DNA of 64,000 bases, taken from contig JBANSL010000013.1 in the NCBI GenBank assembly GCA_037127255.1, positions 8,744,188-8,808,187 on the forward strand. Direction: 5' to 3'. Of this stretch, positions 11,181-25,406 are shown piece after piece. Within the stretch, counting starts at the first letter, position 1; each line of letters opens with the position of its first letter. The translations under genes and the position numbers were made by a program. A model generated the notes under the pieces. That model saw nothing but the letters and a program-made list of their open reading frames with translations. It made no database searches and had not been told where the DNA came from. The stretch comes from Persicaria tinctoria (Eukaryota; Streptophyta; Magnoliopsida; Caryophyllales; Polygonaceae).

Positions 11181-11928
11181 GTCTCACTGCTATAAATCTT
11201 CTTTTCTTATAGCTCTACATTTACCATAATTTGTCTGACAATCTAGGTTAAAAGAGGTGAATGTCTATCTTGATGTAGGGTGAAGGATGATGCATATGAT
11301 CGTCTGTGGTATCGTGTTCCTAAGTGGGATGATGGTTGGAAAGTCATTGCCAAAACGAAAGGAACTTTTGCCGATCCCAGTAAAGTACCAACTAGTGTGT
11401 TGATGACTGCTTGTGAGCAAAATGATAGCCTTCCTAACATGACACACATGTTAGGGGTGCCTGATCAGGATTCTACAGCTCAGATTTATCTATACTTTTA
11501 TTTTGTTGAGCTTGAATTGCTAAGCTCTAATGACACAAGAGAGTTCACCCTTTTTCTGCCTAACATCCCAGGGTACAAATTTGGACCAATTAGGCCAAAA
11601 TACATGCAACTGACATCAGTAACATCCCCTAGAATCTCTCTTCAAGGTTCATTTGGTTACGGTTTTACACTTAAGAAGACAGTTGAGTCCAACCATTACC
11701 CTATTATTAATGTTATGGAGGTGTTCAGAGCCCTAGATCTTGCTTCACCAACAAATCAAGAAGATGGTATTTCCATGTCTCTTTGCTTTTAATTATTACT
11801 TGTTGATTTTCTTCAAGTGAATGGTCAATGTTGAGATGTGAAGAAACCAAAAGATTCTCAAATCAGAAATATGAACTAAACAAGCCTATGCGTACAAGTC
11901 GATGGGCTAGTTCTTCTATTGTTAGTTG

Positions 11929-14900
11929 TGTTGAAGGGTAAAATTTCACAAATTTAAAGTGTTCATAATTATGCAAATTTTTGTCAAATTGACTATGAAC
12001 CGAAAGGTGATTAGTTCAATTGATGAAATAGAACACATTAATCAAGTTATCAATTGGGCCCGTTGGTAATATTAGGCCCATCTTAAAGTCCAAGATTAGC
12101 CTTAAAAAAGACCCAAAAGGTAACCAACTGAATTCAGAAGTTACAAAAGGGAATTACAGTTGTCGATTTTTATGACAGTTAAAAAAAATATTACAAAGGG
12201 GAGAATGAAAGTGCAGTTTTGCTGAACGTGGGTGCGGAGAGGTGATTCAGGTAACTTCTCCTCTTCCACCTTTAAAAGGCTGCTGCTGCAGTTGGATCTC
12301 CCTCTTGGGGGGGACGGTTTTCTTCTGGCCGGCTTTCTTCTCCTCCAAAAAGGCTTCCTTTTTCTTCCATTTGGGGGGGCTATTCAACTGCAAAACAAAG
12401 AGCAGTTCCCTCCTGGTTTCTTCTCCCTTCATGCACTTCCGTTTGCAAAACAGAAGCAGCAAATACAACTTTCCTTCTCTGCCTGGGTGCACCTGCAACA
12501 ACCCATAAAACAAACATAAATCAGCAAACAGAAGAAGAAACTGCAGAACAAAAAGAAAGCAGAATTCTTCAAAGGCCAAAACAGAGGGTAGAAAGTCTAT
12601 CCTCCTTTCTTTTCTTTGTTTTGCAGGTACAAAGAAGCATGACAATGGAGAAGACCAACTCGGGCTTGGGTTTAGGTGCTCTCACCTAGTGTTTGGGATC
12701 GTAATAGGCTTTTGCCTAGAAACCATCACGTAATAGGTTGAGAGCCTCTACTCTCATAGTCGGGTAGCCTCTACTCTCATAGTCGGGTTGGGTTCACATG
12801 CTCTCACCTAGTGTTTGGGCTCGTAATAGGCTTTCGCCTAGAGACCATCACGTAATAGGTTGGGGGCATTCGATCCCGGCGAGGATCGGTTTATCGGGTT
12901 GAAATGCTGCCGAAATTTTGAGAGACTCAATCAGCAGGTTCATCAGTTTGCCAGGGTGGCTCTCAAAAGTCAAATCCAGGCAGCCAAAACTCAAAATATA
13001 AAAGACCCTAAAAACCAGGACTCACTTGAGGCACAAATCCTCCCTAGTTGCTACCAAATTGCAACACAATGGACCCCTAAGTGCTACAAATTCAGCCTTT
13101 CAACAAAAATTGAAGTCGAAAATTGAAATGTAGCAAGGGAGCCATGATATCAGTTTCTCCTAAAACAAATTCGGAGACTGGAATTCAAGTTAGCTGATTA
13201 ACATGTTCGAACTAAATCAACTTGAGTCGAACAAAAAGCAAGGCACAAATTGGGTAACAAAAAAATGTCAGAAGCTACAAAAATGCAAGTTGATGACTCC
13301 CAAAATTTGTATACTCAAATCCCACTCAGTCTATGACTGAGATTCCAAATCAGGAGGGTAAGGAAAAAATTTAACCGACATACCTAAGCCGGTGGTCGCT
13401 TCCGACTCCGCAAGGCTGCAACTGAGAGCTCAGGCGTGTCTTTGTTGCACTGCTCCTCCTCTCGGATGCTCGAATTCGGACGACCGGTGGCTGGTATAGA
13501 CGTTCCGAGCTCGGAATTGCGGCTGAGCTAACCCAAAAATCCCTAAATTACAAAGTATCAAAAATCAGCCCTAATTGACTGATTTTCTCAAAACCCAAAG
13601 CATCCAAATTGGAGGGGAAATTGCAAGGGAGGGTAGGAAGACAAACCTATTTATTCTTCTTTTCTCTTTGCAAGAGCTTTCGGGGTTTCCAGGTGACATC
13701 GAATTAATCCGGATCTCCGCGCTCCGAAAGCCCTCCTGATTTTCTATCGGCCTTCGAGTCTAGCTCACTCTTCCTGAGATCACTCGATCACAAGCCCCCT
13801 CGATGTGATTCAGAAATTGGCTTCGTCTCCCAAGCGAATTCCGTGCGGCTATGGCGATGTGCTCTCTCTATGTCGGTGCCTCTGAAGTCTGAACACACAG
13901 ATAAAAAAAAGAGGAGCGAGTGCAGTAGAGTCGTAGAGCTAGCCGGGTGAATGGATGTATGAATTGGGCTTAATTGATTTGGGCTCAGCCCATTAATCAA
14001 GCTCGTTCTTACAAGGTCGGAAATGTAGCAAATATGGATTTGTAATTCATATACTGAATCCACATTTGATGAAAGTCGACAAAAGAGCAAATGGCATGTA
14101 TGCTTCGGCATTTTTTTAAAATAAATATATTTAATTACGAAATTAACCCACTAAAATATAAGAATTATAATCGGCAAAAATTAAGAATTTGAGTTTTATT
14201 AAAATAAAAAAATTAAACTCGTCAAATATTCTTTGCCAATTAATTTTAGTGGGTCAATCTCAAACCGGTTTCAACAAAAACGGAGTCAAAATCTCAAATC
14301 GAGTTTCACCAAATATAAACTCGGTCTTTTGGTAGAACTACGTAAAGACTTAACACCGTAAAATCGGTTACGTAGGTAGCCCGATATTAAATCTCAAAAA
14401 TATATTGGGCACAGTCGTCTGCCTCTAAATTCACTTCTAAATGAATATGAGGTCAAAACAAATCAAATCAGTTCATTCAGAACTACGTATAGACTTGATA
14501 CTCTTTTACGAGTTACGTAGGAAATTCGGTATAAAATTTAATATGTACCGAATTCAGTCACCTTGCCCAAAAATTAAATTTGTTCTCAAAACGAACTACG
14601 AGTGATTTGATTCTCTTCTAAGAGATACGTAGGAAACCCGATACAAAGCTATAGCTCATTGGGTTCAATCACACGGTCCTCAAACGACCAAAAGGGCAAA
14701 ACCACAAAATCAAATTGGTTCCTTCTTAAAAGAACTACGGATGATTTGATCCCGTCCAAACGGGTACGTAGGTAGCTCGACATAAAGCTTATGCTCGTCG
14801 AGTACAATCGTCAATGCAAAAATATCAAATCGGTTCGTTTAGAACTACGTAAAGACTTGACGCCTCATATCGGCTACGTAGGTAACCCGATATTAAATTC

Positions 14901-15980
14901 TAAAAATATATCGGGTACAGTCGTTAACCTATAAATTCCCTTTAAATGAATATGATGTCAAAACCAAACAAATTAAATTCCTCTCGTTTAGAACTACGGG
15001 TGATTTGATTCTCTTCTAAGAGATATGTAGGACACTCGATACAAAGCCAAGGCTCGTTGAGTTCAATCGCCAAAAACAAATTCAAATTGTCCATGTCAAC
15101 TCGATACAAAGCTTCTGCTCGTCAAGTTCGATTACCACTCTCAAATGATCTCATGATCAAATCCAAATACAAAATTTATTTTTGTCCCGAACTACGGTGA
15201 CTTGATTCCACCAAACAAGTGGATACGTAGGAAAACCGGTGCAAATCAAATTCTCACCGAGTCCAGTCACATCCAAACTTTCAAATCAAATCTCCTCAAA
15301 TTCACTTTTCGACTTTAAGTCGTCTCAAATATCAAATTTTCCATCAAATCTAAAGTGTCTCCTCCGACTCGATACAAAGCTTCCGCTCATCGAGTTCGGT
15401 CACGGCCACAACTTTAAAAACCCAAATACCAATTTCAAATTTGTCCGTTTCAAGAACTACGTGCGATTTGATCCCTTCCAAAAGGGTACGTAGGAAACTC
15501 ACAAACGAGTTCAATCACAACCCCCAAATTGACTTTTCAGTCAAATCTCAAATCAAATCAAATCAAACTCCATCATAAAAATCAAGTCGTTTTCTATGCA
15601 AATGATAGGCGGGTTACTTGAGTTACCCTTTCGAGAAGGTGGGCTCAGGTTACTCGGGTGGAGTGTTGTTCGAGCTACCCTTCTTTGAAGGTGGGTTTGA
15701 ACTCCATCCTCTGATGCATACAAGAAAACGAAATCAAATCCAAACCAAATCAAAGAAAACACCAAATCTAAAACACTCTGAACTACGTAAGGCTTGATTC
15801 TCTTCCAAGAGATACGTAGGCAACCCGTTAAAATACGGGTGCAGCCCAGATCACCAAAGCCACTTAAATCTTGGTATCGATACGACTTCGAATCAAGAGG
15901 ATAACCAAAAGGGGTCGAACTCAAATATCAAAAAATCAAATAAAATGTGTTGTACGATTATTGCGCATTTTTGTCCAACA
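11929..15980. repeat. Very large solo LTR, 4052 bp, in RLK1 intron 3
   Basis: Begins TGTTGAAGGG and ends TTGTCCAACA, with inverted termini TGTTG/CAACA. It is flanked by a perfect AGTTG duplication (11924-11928 and 15981-15985). No second LTR or gag-pol is seen. It contains two copies of a block with CTCACCTAGTGTTTGGG and CATCACGTAATAGG (about 12665-12865), and an array of TACGTAGG repeats. LTRs this long are typical of the Ty3/gypsy Tat/Ogre lineage, so that assignment is an inference. Small frames at 12232-12645, 13788-14111 and 15553-15924 lie inside it and are not supported as genes. Confidence 0.75.
14330..15840. repeat. Degenerate TACGTAGG sub-repeats inside the solo LTR
   Basis: About nine copies of a unit containing GAACTACG, a GACTTGAT or GATTTGAT stretch, then TACGTAGG and a CCCGATA-like tail. 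Spacing is about 110-330 bp (near 14370, 14513, 14625, 14764, 14877, 15028, 15225, 15487 and 15817). No coding potential. Confidence 0.7.
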
Positions 15981-17144
15981 AGTTGGTTTTAGGTTAAAAC
16001 CGCAATTGGCTTATAGTATGTGCATCCGTGTACATGACTCATGACCACGAGTCCCAATGGACTTCAGTAGTCACTATATATTATTCCAATTCTTTGAAAT
16101 CGTATCGAATAAACTGATTAATATGTACAGTTGATTGATGCTATGACTACAATTAAGGATAGTTATGAGATACCAAAGATTTGGCAAGGAGATCCTTGTC
16201 TTCCTATTGATTACCAGTGGGATGTTCTCAATTGTACGTATGATGGCAACAATCCTCCAAGAATAACCTCCTTGTGAGTCTTGACGGTGTAATATCTTCC
16301 TAATCTCAACACAATTAATTATACTAAATTCTTATGCTTGATCTTTAGAATCTCCACATAACTTGCAGGAGTTTGAGTTCAAGTAATTTGACTGGAGAGC
16401 TCCCACCCTATCTGTCCAAACTCACATCTCTGAAGTTCTTGTAAGTTTCATATTTCATTACTATCGCCTTTTCATCACGAGTGTATTGGAAGTTGTGACT
16501 ATTCTGTCCATATATTTTTTTTTCTGTCCATATATATCTCATAGGCCCAAGTTCTTAGATTAAAAAAAAAAAGTTTTCTAACGTGTGTTGTATGTATACC
16601 TTTTTTAGGAATCTTTCAAACAATAGGTTAATAGGGAAGATACCAGATTTTTTTAGCAAATCTACCCTTGTTAAATGTCATGTAAGATGATATTGCTACA
16701 AGTGTTGAAGTTGACAAACTTTACCGGCAAGAATACTTTTATAGTTTCTTCTTGGTTGCAGTGATCTAACAAGGAACAATCTCATGGGTCCAGTTCCTCC
16801 TCTACTTGTTGAAAAGGCACACAATGAGTTCATGGATTTAAGGTATTTACTAATTCTACTTTGAAGTTTTCAATATATTGATCAGTTTGTATTTCAAACT
16901 GAATAATACATGGTTATAATTATCAGCTTTTGTTTAATGTAGACTAGAGGGGAATCCTGATGTTTGTAAGTCATATCCATGTGAAGTACTAAACAAGAAG
17001 AAAAGACATCATTTCATCATTCCAGTGGTTATGAGTGTTGGTTTATTTTCACTCCTTGTGATCACTGGTATAATTTTTCTTGCATTCAAATGGAGAAAGA
17101 AGCCAGGTATGTATTTGCAATCTTTTTGTTTCTTGTTTTGAGTT

Positions 17145-18755
17145 TGTTAATGAAAACTCAAATGAAGCAACAAACAAACAAATTTGTATATTGAATATTC
17201 AACAAATTAAAGAAGATTAATTATAAAAACGATATATATGCCTCAATTGGAACGCCAAAAAAAAACACATGAAAAGAACCAAGAGGAGCAAAGAGAGTCT
17301 ATGGATATGTGGAGATAACCAGAAGAGATCCAAGAAGGGCTAAAGCAAGTATTCGATGATAGTTTGCACCAACAAAATCCAATGATTTCGTTTTGGAATC
17401 TCAGTTATCCTTGTGTGTTTAATTGGATTGATCGGGAGCTTTGTCGAAGAGCTATGAAGGTATCTCACTGAGGGATAAACCCTAGATATTTTCGAAGAAG
17501 ATAGAATAGAGAGAGCAAGAGTCAATCACACAGCCGCACACACAATCCTTAAATATGGGAGGAGTAAATTAGGGCAAGTCGTTGCCTTCCGGATTGGGCC
17601 TAAGCATAGCCCAAACGGTTGTAACAGATCAGACCCACACTCTACATCCTCACACATAAAATACAACACAACTTAAAAAAAGAGACTATAGTCTCTATAA
17701 TTTGCCTTTCTAATTCTTAAGTTTTACTAGTGTAAAATAGCTTTGCATGGGATGTTCTGGGTCTTACCAACTTTTTAGCATCGGCCTATTTGTTGCAACA
17801 ACTTTTCAATGTGTCTTGAGATCCTTGACATGTAAGAAGTCCCTATAGAAAATAAAGTTGTCAATTGTCACAGTTTGGCTCCAAAATCTACTGGGTTTTT
17901 CTTTCCTTCAATTTTGTTAATCAATAACCCTTTTTTTACACTTAATTTATCCCTAATAAAGTGATATCTGACATCTATGTATTTGGTCCTCTCATGATAG
18001 ATAAGATCTTTGCACAAATAAATTGCATTCTAACAATCCATGTGCAACAGACACATAATGCTTCCTTTCAATCTCCCTTAGGATACCTTGAAGCCAGCTT
18101 GCTTCCTTGGAGGCCTCAACAACTGTTATGTATTACGCCTTAATTAAGGATAAAGCCACTACTATAGCTTGTTGTTGAGTGCTTACATGATATTTAGTTC
18201 TCATGCAAGGTAAAGATGTAGGAGGTTGCGGACTTCCTACTATCTCTATTGCTATCAAAGTCAACCTCAACATAACCAAATAGATTAGACTTGGATGAAT
18301 GCTTACCATAAATGAAACCATATCCTAATGTACCTGAAACATATCTCAACAAATACTTCATAGCAGCCTAATGCTTATTGCAAGGGATAGACATGTATCT
18401 ACTCAAGATACTAACAGAAAAAGTAAGTTCACGTCTTGTGCAAATCATGGCACATGTATGTGATCCAACAAGTGCGTCATAAGGAATAGATTTCATATGC
18501 TCATCTTCTTCCTTATGTAGTGCATCTTGGTCTTGGCCTGGTTCGATCAAGATTCCCTCCTAAGGGAATGAAAGTGAGTTTAGCATTCAAAGTCTTAAAA
18601 CATTCCTACACTTCCAGCAAATAGTCCTTTTGTGACAAAATTATCTACCACTTAGCTCTATCTCTAATAATTATTTCGCCAAGAATTACTTGAGCAGGGC
18701 CCAAGTCTTTCATGTCAAAGAACCTTTCGAGTGAGTCTTTAAGAATAGCTATAAG
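17145..18755 (-). mobile_element. Degenerate Copia relic in RLK1 intron 8
   Basis: An insertion relative to RLK2 intron 8. The left part (about 17180-17690) looks like a decayed LTR. The right part (about 17930-18755) translates on the minus strand to pieces of the Copia RNase H and RT end (AIVVALSLIKA, ASWLQGI, LTFSVSILSRYMS) with several stops. It resembles the 3' end of the 4521-10678 element but is much more decayed. The rest of gag-pol is absent. Confidence 0.7.
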
Positions 18756-20547
18756 GTTAATTTATCCCTGACTCTAGTAATATTGTGTTATGTCATGTTG
18801 TTTTGATTCAACGCATAGAAAGCTTTGTGGATGGATCCATTAAACAAAAAAAACAAGCAGTTCAAATCTTCAGAGATTGTAAGGATCATTGATAATTTCC
18901 GAAAAGTGCTTGGAAAAGGAGGATTTGGAACGGTTTATCATGGTGTCTTGCAAGATGGTACTCAAGTGGCTGTCAAGTTATTGAATAATATGTCGTCAAC
19001 AATCACTTTGAAGCCGTTTCGTGTTGAGGCAAGTCAAATCCAAAGGCTTATTTGATTCTTATAAGATTGTCAATCTCATTGTGAACTACCTAAATCAAAT
19101 TTGATGGTTAAATTGTATATGGATAAATTGATAGGCCGAACTCTTGACGAGGATTCATCATGTAAATTTGGTGTCGCTAATCGGGTATTGTGATGAACAT
19201 GCAAACATGACACTCGTGTATGAGTATATGTCTGGTGGTACCCTACAAATGCATTTATCAGGTAAGTCAACATATAATTGGCTTTCTTTATAATGTATTC
19301 GTAGTTAATGTAATCAGTTAATTGTCAATATATGTGCTACTACGACACTTCCATTGGCTTTCTTTGTAATACAATTTTGTATGTGATTTGATATGGAGTT
19401 TTTTCCCCTCTCTCAGAGGGAAACGAGCACTCACTGAGCTGGAAAACAAGACTTCGGATTTCAATCGATGCTGCACAAGGTCAGCTTGTTCGAACGATAT
19501 TACTTATGATCTTCTAGCTACTCATGTCTATCTCTATATTCTAATTTCAGTCAACTGGTTGTAGGGTTGGATTATCTACATAGCGGATGCCAACTTCCAG
19601 TAGTTCATAGGGACGTCAAGCCTGCGAACATTCTATTGGATGAGACAGGACGTGCCAAGATAGCAGATTTCGGGCTTTGTAGATATTGCCCTACAAGTCA
19701 GAGTGCTGATACGACGAACATTGCAGGCACTCGAGGTTATCTTGATCCTGAGTAAGTTGTTTTACTTGGATAGTCCACTATATATCATGAGTAAGTTGCA
19801 GATGTGCTTTAACAAATGAAATTCACTACCTTTGAATTCAGGTATGTCCAACTGCACACATTGAGCGAGAAAAGTGATGTTTACGGCTTTGGAATTGTAC
19901 TATTGCAGCTGTTAACTGGTCGACCAACATTTATCAAGTGTACCGGTGATGAAGACCCACTAACTCATATCGTCACCTGGGTGTCACCAATCGTCGAGAG
20001 TGGAGACATCTTGGCTATAGTAGACAAGAGGCTCCAAGGAGACTTCAATGTCAATTGTGCTATGAAGTTTTTTGAGATTGCGATGGAATGCGTGAAGCCG
20101 ACAGGTAAACAAAGGCCGAGAATGAGTGAGGTAGTTGCACATCTCAAACTATGTTACGCGTCTGAGGGGTTTGATGACCAAACTACTCCAGTGAGTGTTG
20201 ATAATGGGAGCCACAATCAACATTCAAGCCAAGGAGTACTTAACAGTAGCCTTACGTGCATCATGCCCAGATAGAAAATTGATTTTTGAGAATCGAAATT
20301 GAGGATAAGATCCAAAGGAGTTCCTCCATCTTTTCAGATAACATAATAAGGATTTGTTTCATATACGAGGACAAATATAATGTAATTGTAGGATATTTTA
20401 CTTGCTTTTCCTATTGTAGTATTATTTATCGATTTTATGCATATGTATGTAGTTGTGCTTGCTATTGCAGTATTGTTTGCAACGACATGTTGTTGATGCA
20501 TGGACTACATATAGATTTTTATATTCTTCTTTGAAATATTTGTAACT

Positions 20548-20819
20548 TATGAGAATATGTCTATTATCATTTTGTCCTATTTCTTTCTTCCTTTCTTATG
20601 TTTTGCCCTTTAGTGTAAATAAGGCAAATTGAGCATGTGCAGCTCACGAGCCATCTGTCCCTATATAAGGAACAATCAGGTTTTTTCAGGGTTTGTGACG
20701 TTTTGGAGATCTGTATTTGATGGGACATTTCATCGGCCGCCATGGCCTCCTTTGCTCGCTAGTGATTGCTGAACATCACTTACCTGAGCAAGTTCAAGCT
20801 CGGTTTACTGGTTTCTACA
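20548..20819 (+). repeat. 5' LTR of the inactive Copia
   Basis: 272 bp, from TATGAGAATATG to TTTCTACA. It includes CCCTATATAAGG, a likely TATA-type core promoter, at about 20659. The primer site follows at once. Confidence 0.9.
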
Positions 20820-20830
20820 TGGTATCAGAG
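20820..20830 (+). other. Primer binding site of the inactive Copia
   Basis: TGGTATCAGAG immediately after the 5' LTR, matching the Copia initiator tRNA-Met site over 11 bases. Confidence 0.85.
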
Positions 20831-20923
20831 TTGTGGTGCTCTTTTCGCTGCTTCGTGAATTAGTTTTTGATTTGCTATTGTTCTTACTTATTTGATCTCT
20901 TCTGTATTGCTGAGTAAGTACTC

Positions 20924-23900
20924 ATGTCTGCTGAGACTGAGAATGTCGGATCTAACATTCGGAATCATGATGTTGAAACCCCAAGTAATGTGAATCAGGG
21001 GGATCCTCTTTACCTGTCTAACAATGATCATCCAGGAGCTCAGCTGGTGGAAATACCATTTGATGGAACCAACTATATGACATGGAGTCGTGGAGTCATG
21101 ATGGCGCTCGGAGCCAAATGCAAGCTGGGTTTTATAAATGGTCTCTGTGCAAGGCCAGAGCAACAGTCTACAGACCTGGAGAGGTGGTTTAGAGCTGATT
21201 ATATGGTCCGATGTTGGTTGCTCAACTCTATGAGCAAAAGTGTTGCTGAAGGATTTATGTTTACAGACTCGACAAAGGGTTTGTGGGATGAAATCATTGA
21301 GAGATTTGGGCAAACTAATGCTCCTCTAATTTATCAAATCAAGAAGAAAATGGGGAATGTTGCTCAAGGGAATATGAGTTTGGATGAGGTTTACAATACT
21401 TTGAAGAGGTATTGGGATGAGCTTCGGGTCTTGGAAGGGATTCCGAAATGCTCTTGTGGTGTGATGGCTCAGTGCACGTGTGATTTGAAAAGGAAGTTCA
21501 TTGAGATTCGGTCAAGGAATATATTAATGCAGTTATTGATGTGTTTGAATGACACTGATGATGGGGAAAAGAACCAGATATTAGCAACATATCCTCTACC
21601 AACTGTTAACAAGGCCTACTACATATTACAACAGGTGGAGAGAGGCAAGGATCCAACTGCTGGTGTCCAATCAGGGAATGTTGATGCTAGTGCCTTTGCT
21701 GCTAATAGGGGGAATCAGAACTTTCAGTTTAACAATAACTCTGGCAATGGCAGTCAGCAGTTTAAGATGGATTGGAAGAAACAAAAATATGAGAAAAAAT
21801 GTTCTCACTGCAATCAGAAAGGGCACATAGTTGAGTATTGTTTCAAGCTTCATGGGATTCCGGATTGGTACAAGGCATTGAAGGAAAAGGAGAAAGGAAA
21901 TGGCTCAATGAAAGGTTCAGCAAACTCAGCAGGTTCAATGGCTTCAGGGATGCAAGAGAACCCTTTTGAGGAGTCATATCAGTACAGAGATTCAAATGAG
22001 GCTCAACCTGACCTTGCTATGGTCAATGCAGTGTTTCAAGAGATAATGAAGAAGATGAAAGGGAAGAGCCCGGAGAATGCATATGCAAATTTTGCAGGTA
22101 AAGTTCCTAATTCCAATGTCAATATTGCTTCTGTCAATAAAGATATTGAATGGATAGTGGACACTGGTGCAAGTGATCATATGATTGCTGATGCACAATT
22201 TTTGTCGAAAAGAGCCAGTTTAAACAAGCCTGTGTTGATAGGATTGCCTGATGGAGCAGTCAAAACAGTCACAGAAATGGGAATGATGCAACTTACAGAA
22301 AATGTTGTTTTGAATGATGTGTTGATTGTGTCTGGATTCAAGCACAACATCTTGTCTATAGGCAAGTTATTAGATGATAATGAGTTGATAGCTCTATTCA
22401 CTAGAACCCATTGTTTTCTTCAGGACCCTGGAACAAGAAAGATAGTGCTGTCAGGACCAAGAAGACATGGACTCTACAAGATACTTCGTGAGGAACAGAA
22501 GAATGGATTGCAGCAGTTTAATATAGACAGTGTTTTTTGACTGATTACTAGCAGATGTAATAAAGTAGACGCTGGTTTGGAATTGACTCATGCCAGGCTT
22601 GGTCATACCTCAATTTCAAAAATGAAACACATGCACTAGTTTGATTTTGGTTCTTTGAATGATTTCCATTGTGAAACTTGCTCTATGTCTAAGATACATA
22701 GGTTGCCTTTTGAAAGAAATTTCACTGCTTCTAGCAATGCTTTTGATCTTGTGCACATGAATCTTTGGGGTCCTTACAGAGCTCTAACTTTTAATGGTTG
22801 TCATTATTTCTTAACTGCCTTAGATGATCATACAAGGGTCAGTTGGACCTTTTTGTTGAGAGATAAAATGCAGGTCTTCAAACTATATGTGATTTCATAG
22901 CTTATGTGAAGAATCAGTTTGACAGATCAGTGAAATGTTTGAGAATAGACAATGGTACATAATTTGTACAAAAGAAGTGTGTTGAGTTCTTGGCCTCAGA
23001 AGGGATATTGCATCAGAAAACTATACCTTATACACCTCATCAAATTGGAAGAGTTGAGAGAAAGCATAGACATTTGATTGAGACAGCAAGAGCTCTCAGA
23101 TTTCATGCTAACTTGCCCGTCAAATTCTGGGAAGAATGTGTGTTGACTGCAACTCACATTATTAATAAACTACCTGCAGCCAGTTTGGAGTGGAAAACTC
23201 CAAATGAAATGTTATTCAAGAAAGCTCCTAATTATGATGAGTTGAGAACAATGGGATGCTTGTGTTATGCTCCTATTAATCACCATCATAGAGACAAGAT
23301 GGATGCAAGGGGCAGGAAGTGCATCTTCCTTGGATATCCTCATGACCAAAAGGCATATAAGTTGTGGGATTTGGAGAGCATGTCCTTTCTCATTAGTAGA
23401 GATGCACAATTTCAAGAAAATGTATTTCCTTATAAGACAGTTGGCACCAAGGAAATGGATGCTTTAAAGGAGCCTGGTGTGGTGCTTCCATTGGTCAATC
23501 TAGCCCCAGACACAGATGAGCTCCACAAAATATATACCCCACCTACTCCAAATTCACCTCCTCAAACCACAACCCATGACCCTCCAAGTCCTCAAACACG
23601 GCTATCCATTCCTGACATTGTCCCAAACACAGATGAATCATCATCCAATCATAATATTGTTCATTCCCCTTCACCAAATATTCATGATTTGGTTGAGTTC
23701 CCACCCCTTAGAAGGTCTACCAGGCAAACTGTAATCCCCAGGAGATTGCAGGACTATGTTAATCCGACACTCTGAAGAGATACTTCTATGTCAAATTCTT
23801 TTTTTGTTAAGTGCATCAATTTTGATCATAATGCAGATCCTTCCTTTACCAAATCCTTTGCCTACATAGCATCAGTTAAAGAACCTTACCTTTATTCCCA

Positions 23901-25398
23901 AGCCATCCAAGATCCCAACTGGATTGATGCAATGGAAGTAGAATTGAAGACTCTTGAACAAAACCAGACTTGGGAGCTTACAATACTTCCACAAGGAAAG
24001 CAGGCTATTGGAAGTAAATGGGTGTATAAGATCAAATACAAGCCCGATGGATCCATAGAGAGGTTCAAGGCAAGATTAGTGGAAAAAAGGTACAATCAAA
24101 TCAAAGGGAAGGACTATAAACATACATTCTCTCCTGTAGCAAAATTCCCCACTGTCAGAATTTTGTTGGCTTTGGCCACTATGAGAAATTGGCCTCTTCA
24201 TCAGTTAGATGTGAATAATTCCTTTCTTCATGGGTATTTAGAGGAAGAAGTTTATATGCATCCACCACAGGGATATGAGATGCCTAAGTCTGGATTGGTT
24301 TGCAAACTAAAGAAGTCCATTTATGGACTTAAACAGGCCTCAAGGCAATGGAATATGGAGATGTGTAAGTTTTTAACTGGTTCTGGATATAAGCAATCAG
24401 TAAAGGACTATTCTCTATGTGTAGCTGTGGCTCTAGTTTATGTTGATGATCTAATGATCACAAGGGATGATGAAGAAGAGATTGCTTCTCTTAAAACTGC
24501 CTTGCACAAGGCATTCACCATAAAAGACCTTGGCTTGGCAAGGTATTTTTTAGGATTGGAGATTCAGAAAACATCCTCAGGCACCTATTTACATCAGAGA
24601 AAATATGTCATGGACATTGTGGATGATTGCAATATGTCTGAGTGCAGAGCATCTAAATTTCCATTACTAACTGGCCTGAAAGTGTTTACTGATGTAGGGG
24701 TCATCATGGAGGATCCAGAAAAGTACAGAAGGTTGATTGGCAGGCTATTGTTCTTGAATCTAACCAGACCAAATGTTTCTTATGCAGTTCAACACTTAAG
24801 CCAATTGATGAGTCAACCACGCCAATCTCATTATGATGCTGCCTTGCACATTGTAAGATATTTGAAAGGAAGCACATCAGTGGGACTATTCTATTCTTCT
24901 ATTCCAGATTGCTCAGTCAAAGCATTTTGTGATGCTGACTGGGGTACTTGTGCTTTCAGTGCAAGATCATTGACTGGCTACTGTGTTTTCTTTGGCAACT
25001 ATTTGATATCTTGGAAAACAAAAAAACAAGCCACAGTCTCTAAATCATCTGCGGAAGCAGAGTATAGAAGTATGTGTATGACTTGTAGTGAGTTGATCTA
25101 GGTTTATGAAGTATTACAGGCCTTACAGACTGATCCTCCCCTGCCAATTCCCTTGTTTTGTGACAACAAGGCTGCTATTCACATAGCTGAAAACCCAGTG
25201 TTCCATGAGAGGACTAAGCACATCAGAATTGATTGTCATTTTGTAAGGGAACAACTGCAGAATGGTTTTATTCATCCTCAGTTCATCAAAAGCAAGGCTC
25301 AACTGGCTGACATTTTCACTAAGGCTTTGGGTGAAGTACAACACACATTCCTCTCTTCCAAGTTGGGACTTGTTGGTATCCCACCAAGTCCAGCTTGA
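20924..25398 (+). pseudogene. Copia gag-pol with stops, a frameshift and a small deletion
   Basis: Gag starts at 20924 (MSAETENVG). The Retrotran_gag_3 domain (FDGTNYMTWSRG), zinc knuckle (CSHCNQKGHIVEYC) and protease (WIVDTGASDHM) are open to the TGA at 22538-22540. Downstream the same frame has a TAG near 22637 in GAG-pre-integrase. One base is missing near 22878 in integrase, where the frame moves. A TAA replaces the expected Glu codon after RIDNGT, a TGA lies at 23773-23775, and a TAG at 25099-25101 stands where Trp is expected. The RT has YVDDLMIT but lacks a few residues just before it. RNase H (SSAEAEYRS) and the pol end (to 25398) are recognisable. It cannot encode a full polyprotein. 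Confidence 0.92.
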
Positions 25399-25406
25399 AT
25401 GGGGGA

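Larger units (their letters stand above)
4029..20274 (+). pseudogene. RLK1: malectin-like/LRR receptor kinase pseudogene
   Basis: Same 13-exon plan as RLK2: 4029-4155 (signal peptide), 4393-4520 plus 10684-11108 and 11279-11766 (malectin-like), 16131-16274, then LRR exons 16369-16440, 16609-16681 and 16762-16842. Exon 8, 16943-17106, carries the transmembrane segment. Kinase exons are 18819-19028, 19135-19261, 19417-19479, 19565-19751 and 19842-20274. Lesions: a Copia insertion in exon 2; a duplicated TTGA at the start of exon 4 giving a stop; an extra A near the end of exon 4 (CCAAAG); an extra T in exon 6; an extra A in the A-run of exon 9. Kinase motifs remain readable ([27 protein letters not shown]). 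Introns 3 and 8 also carry retroelement insertions. Transcription of the kinase half cannot be excluded. Confidence 0.9.

Noticed and set aside
12232..12645. Overlapping frames on both strands
   Set aside because: Inside the 4-kb solo LTR, low complexity, no recognisable domain.
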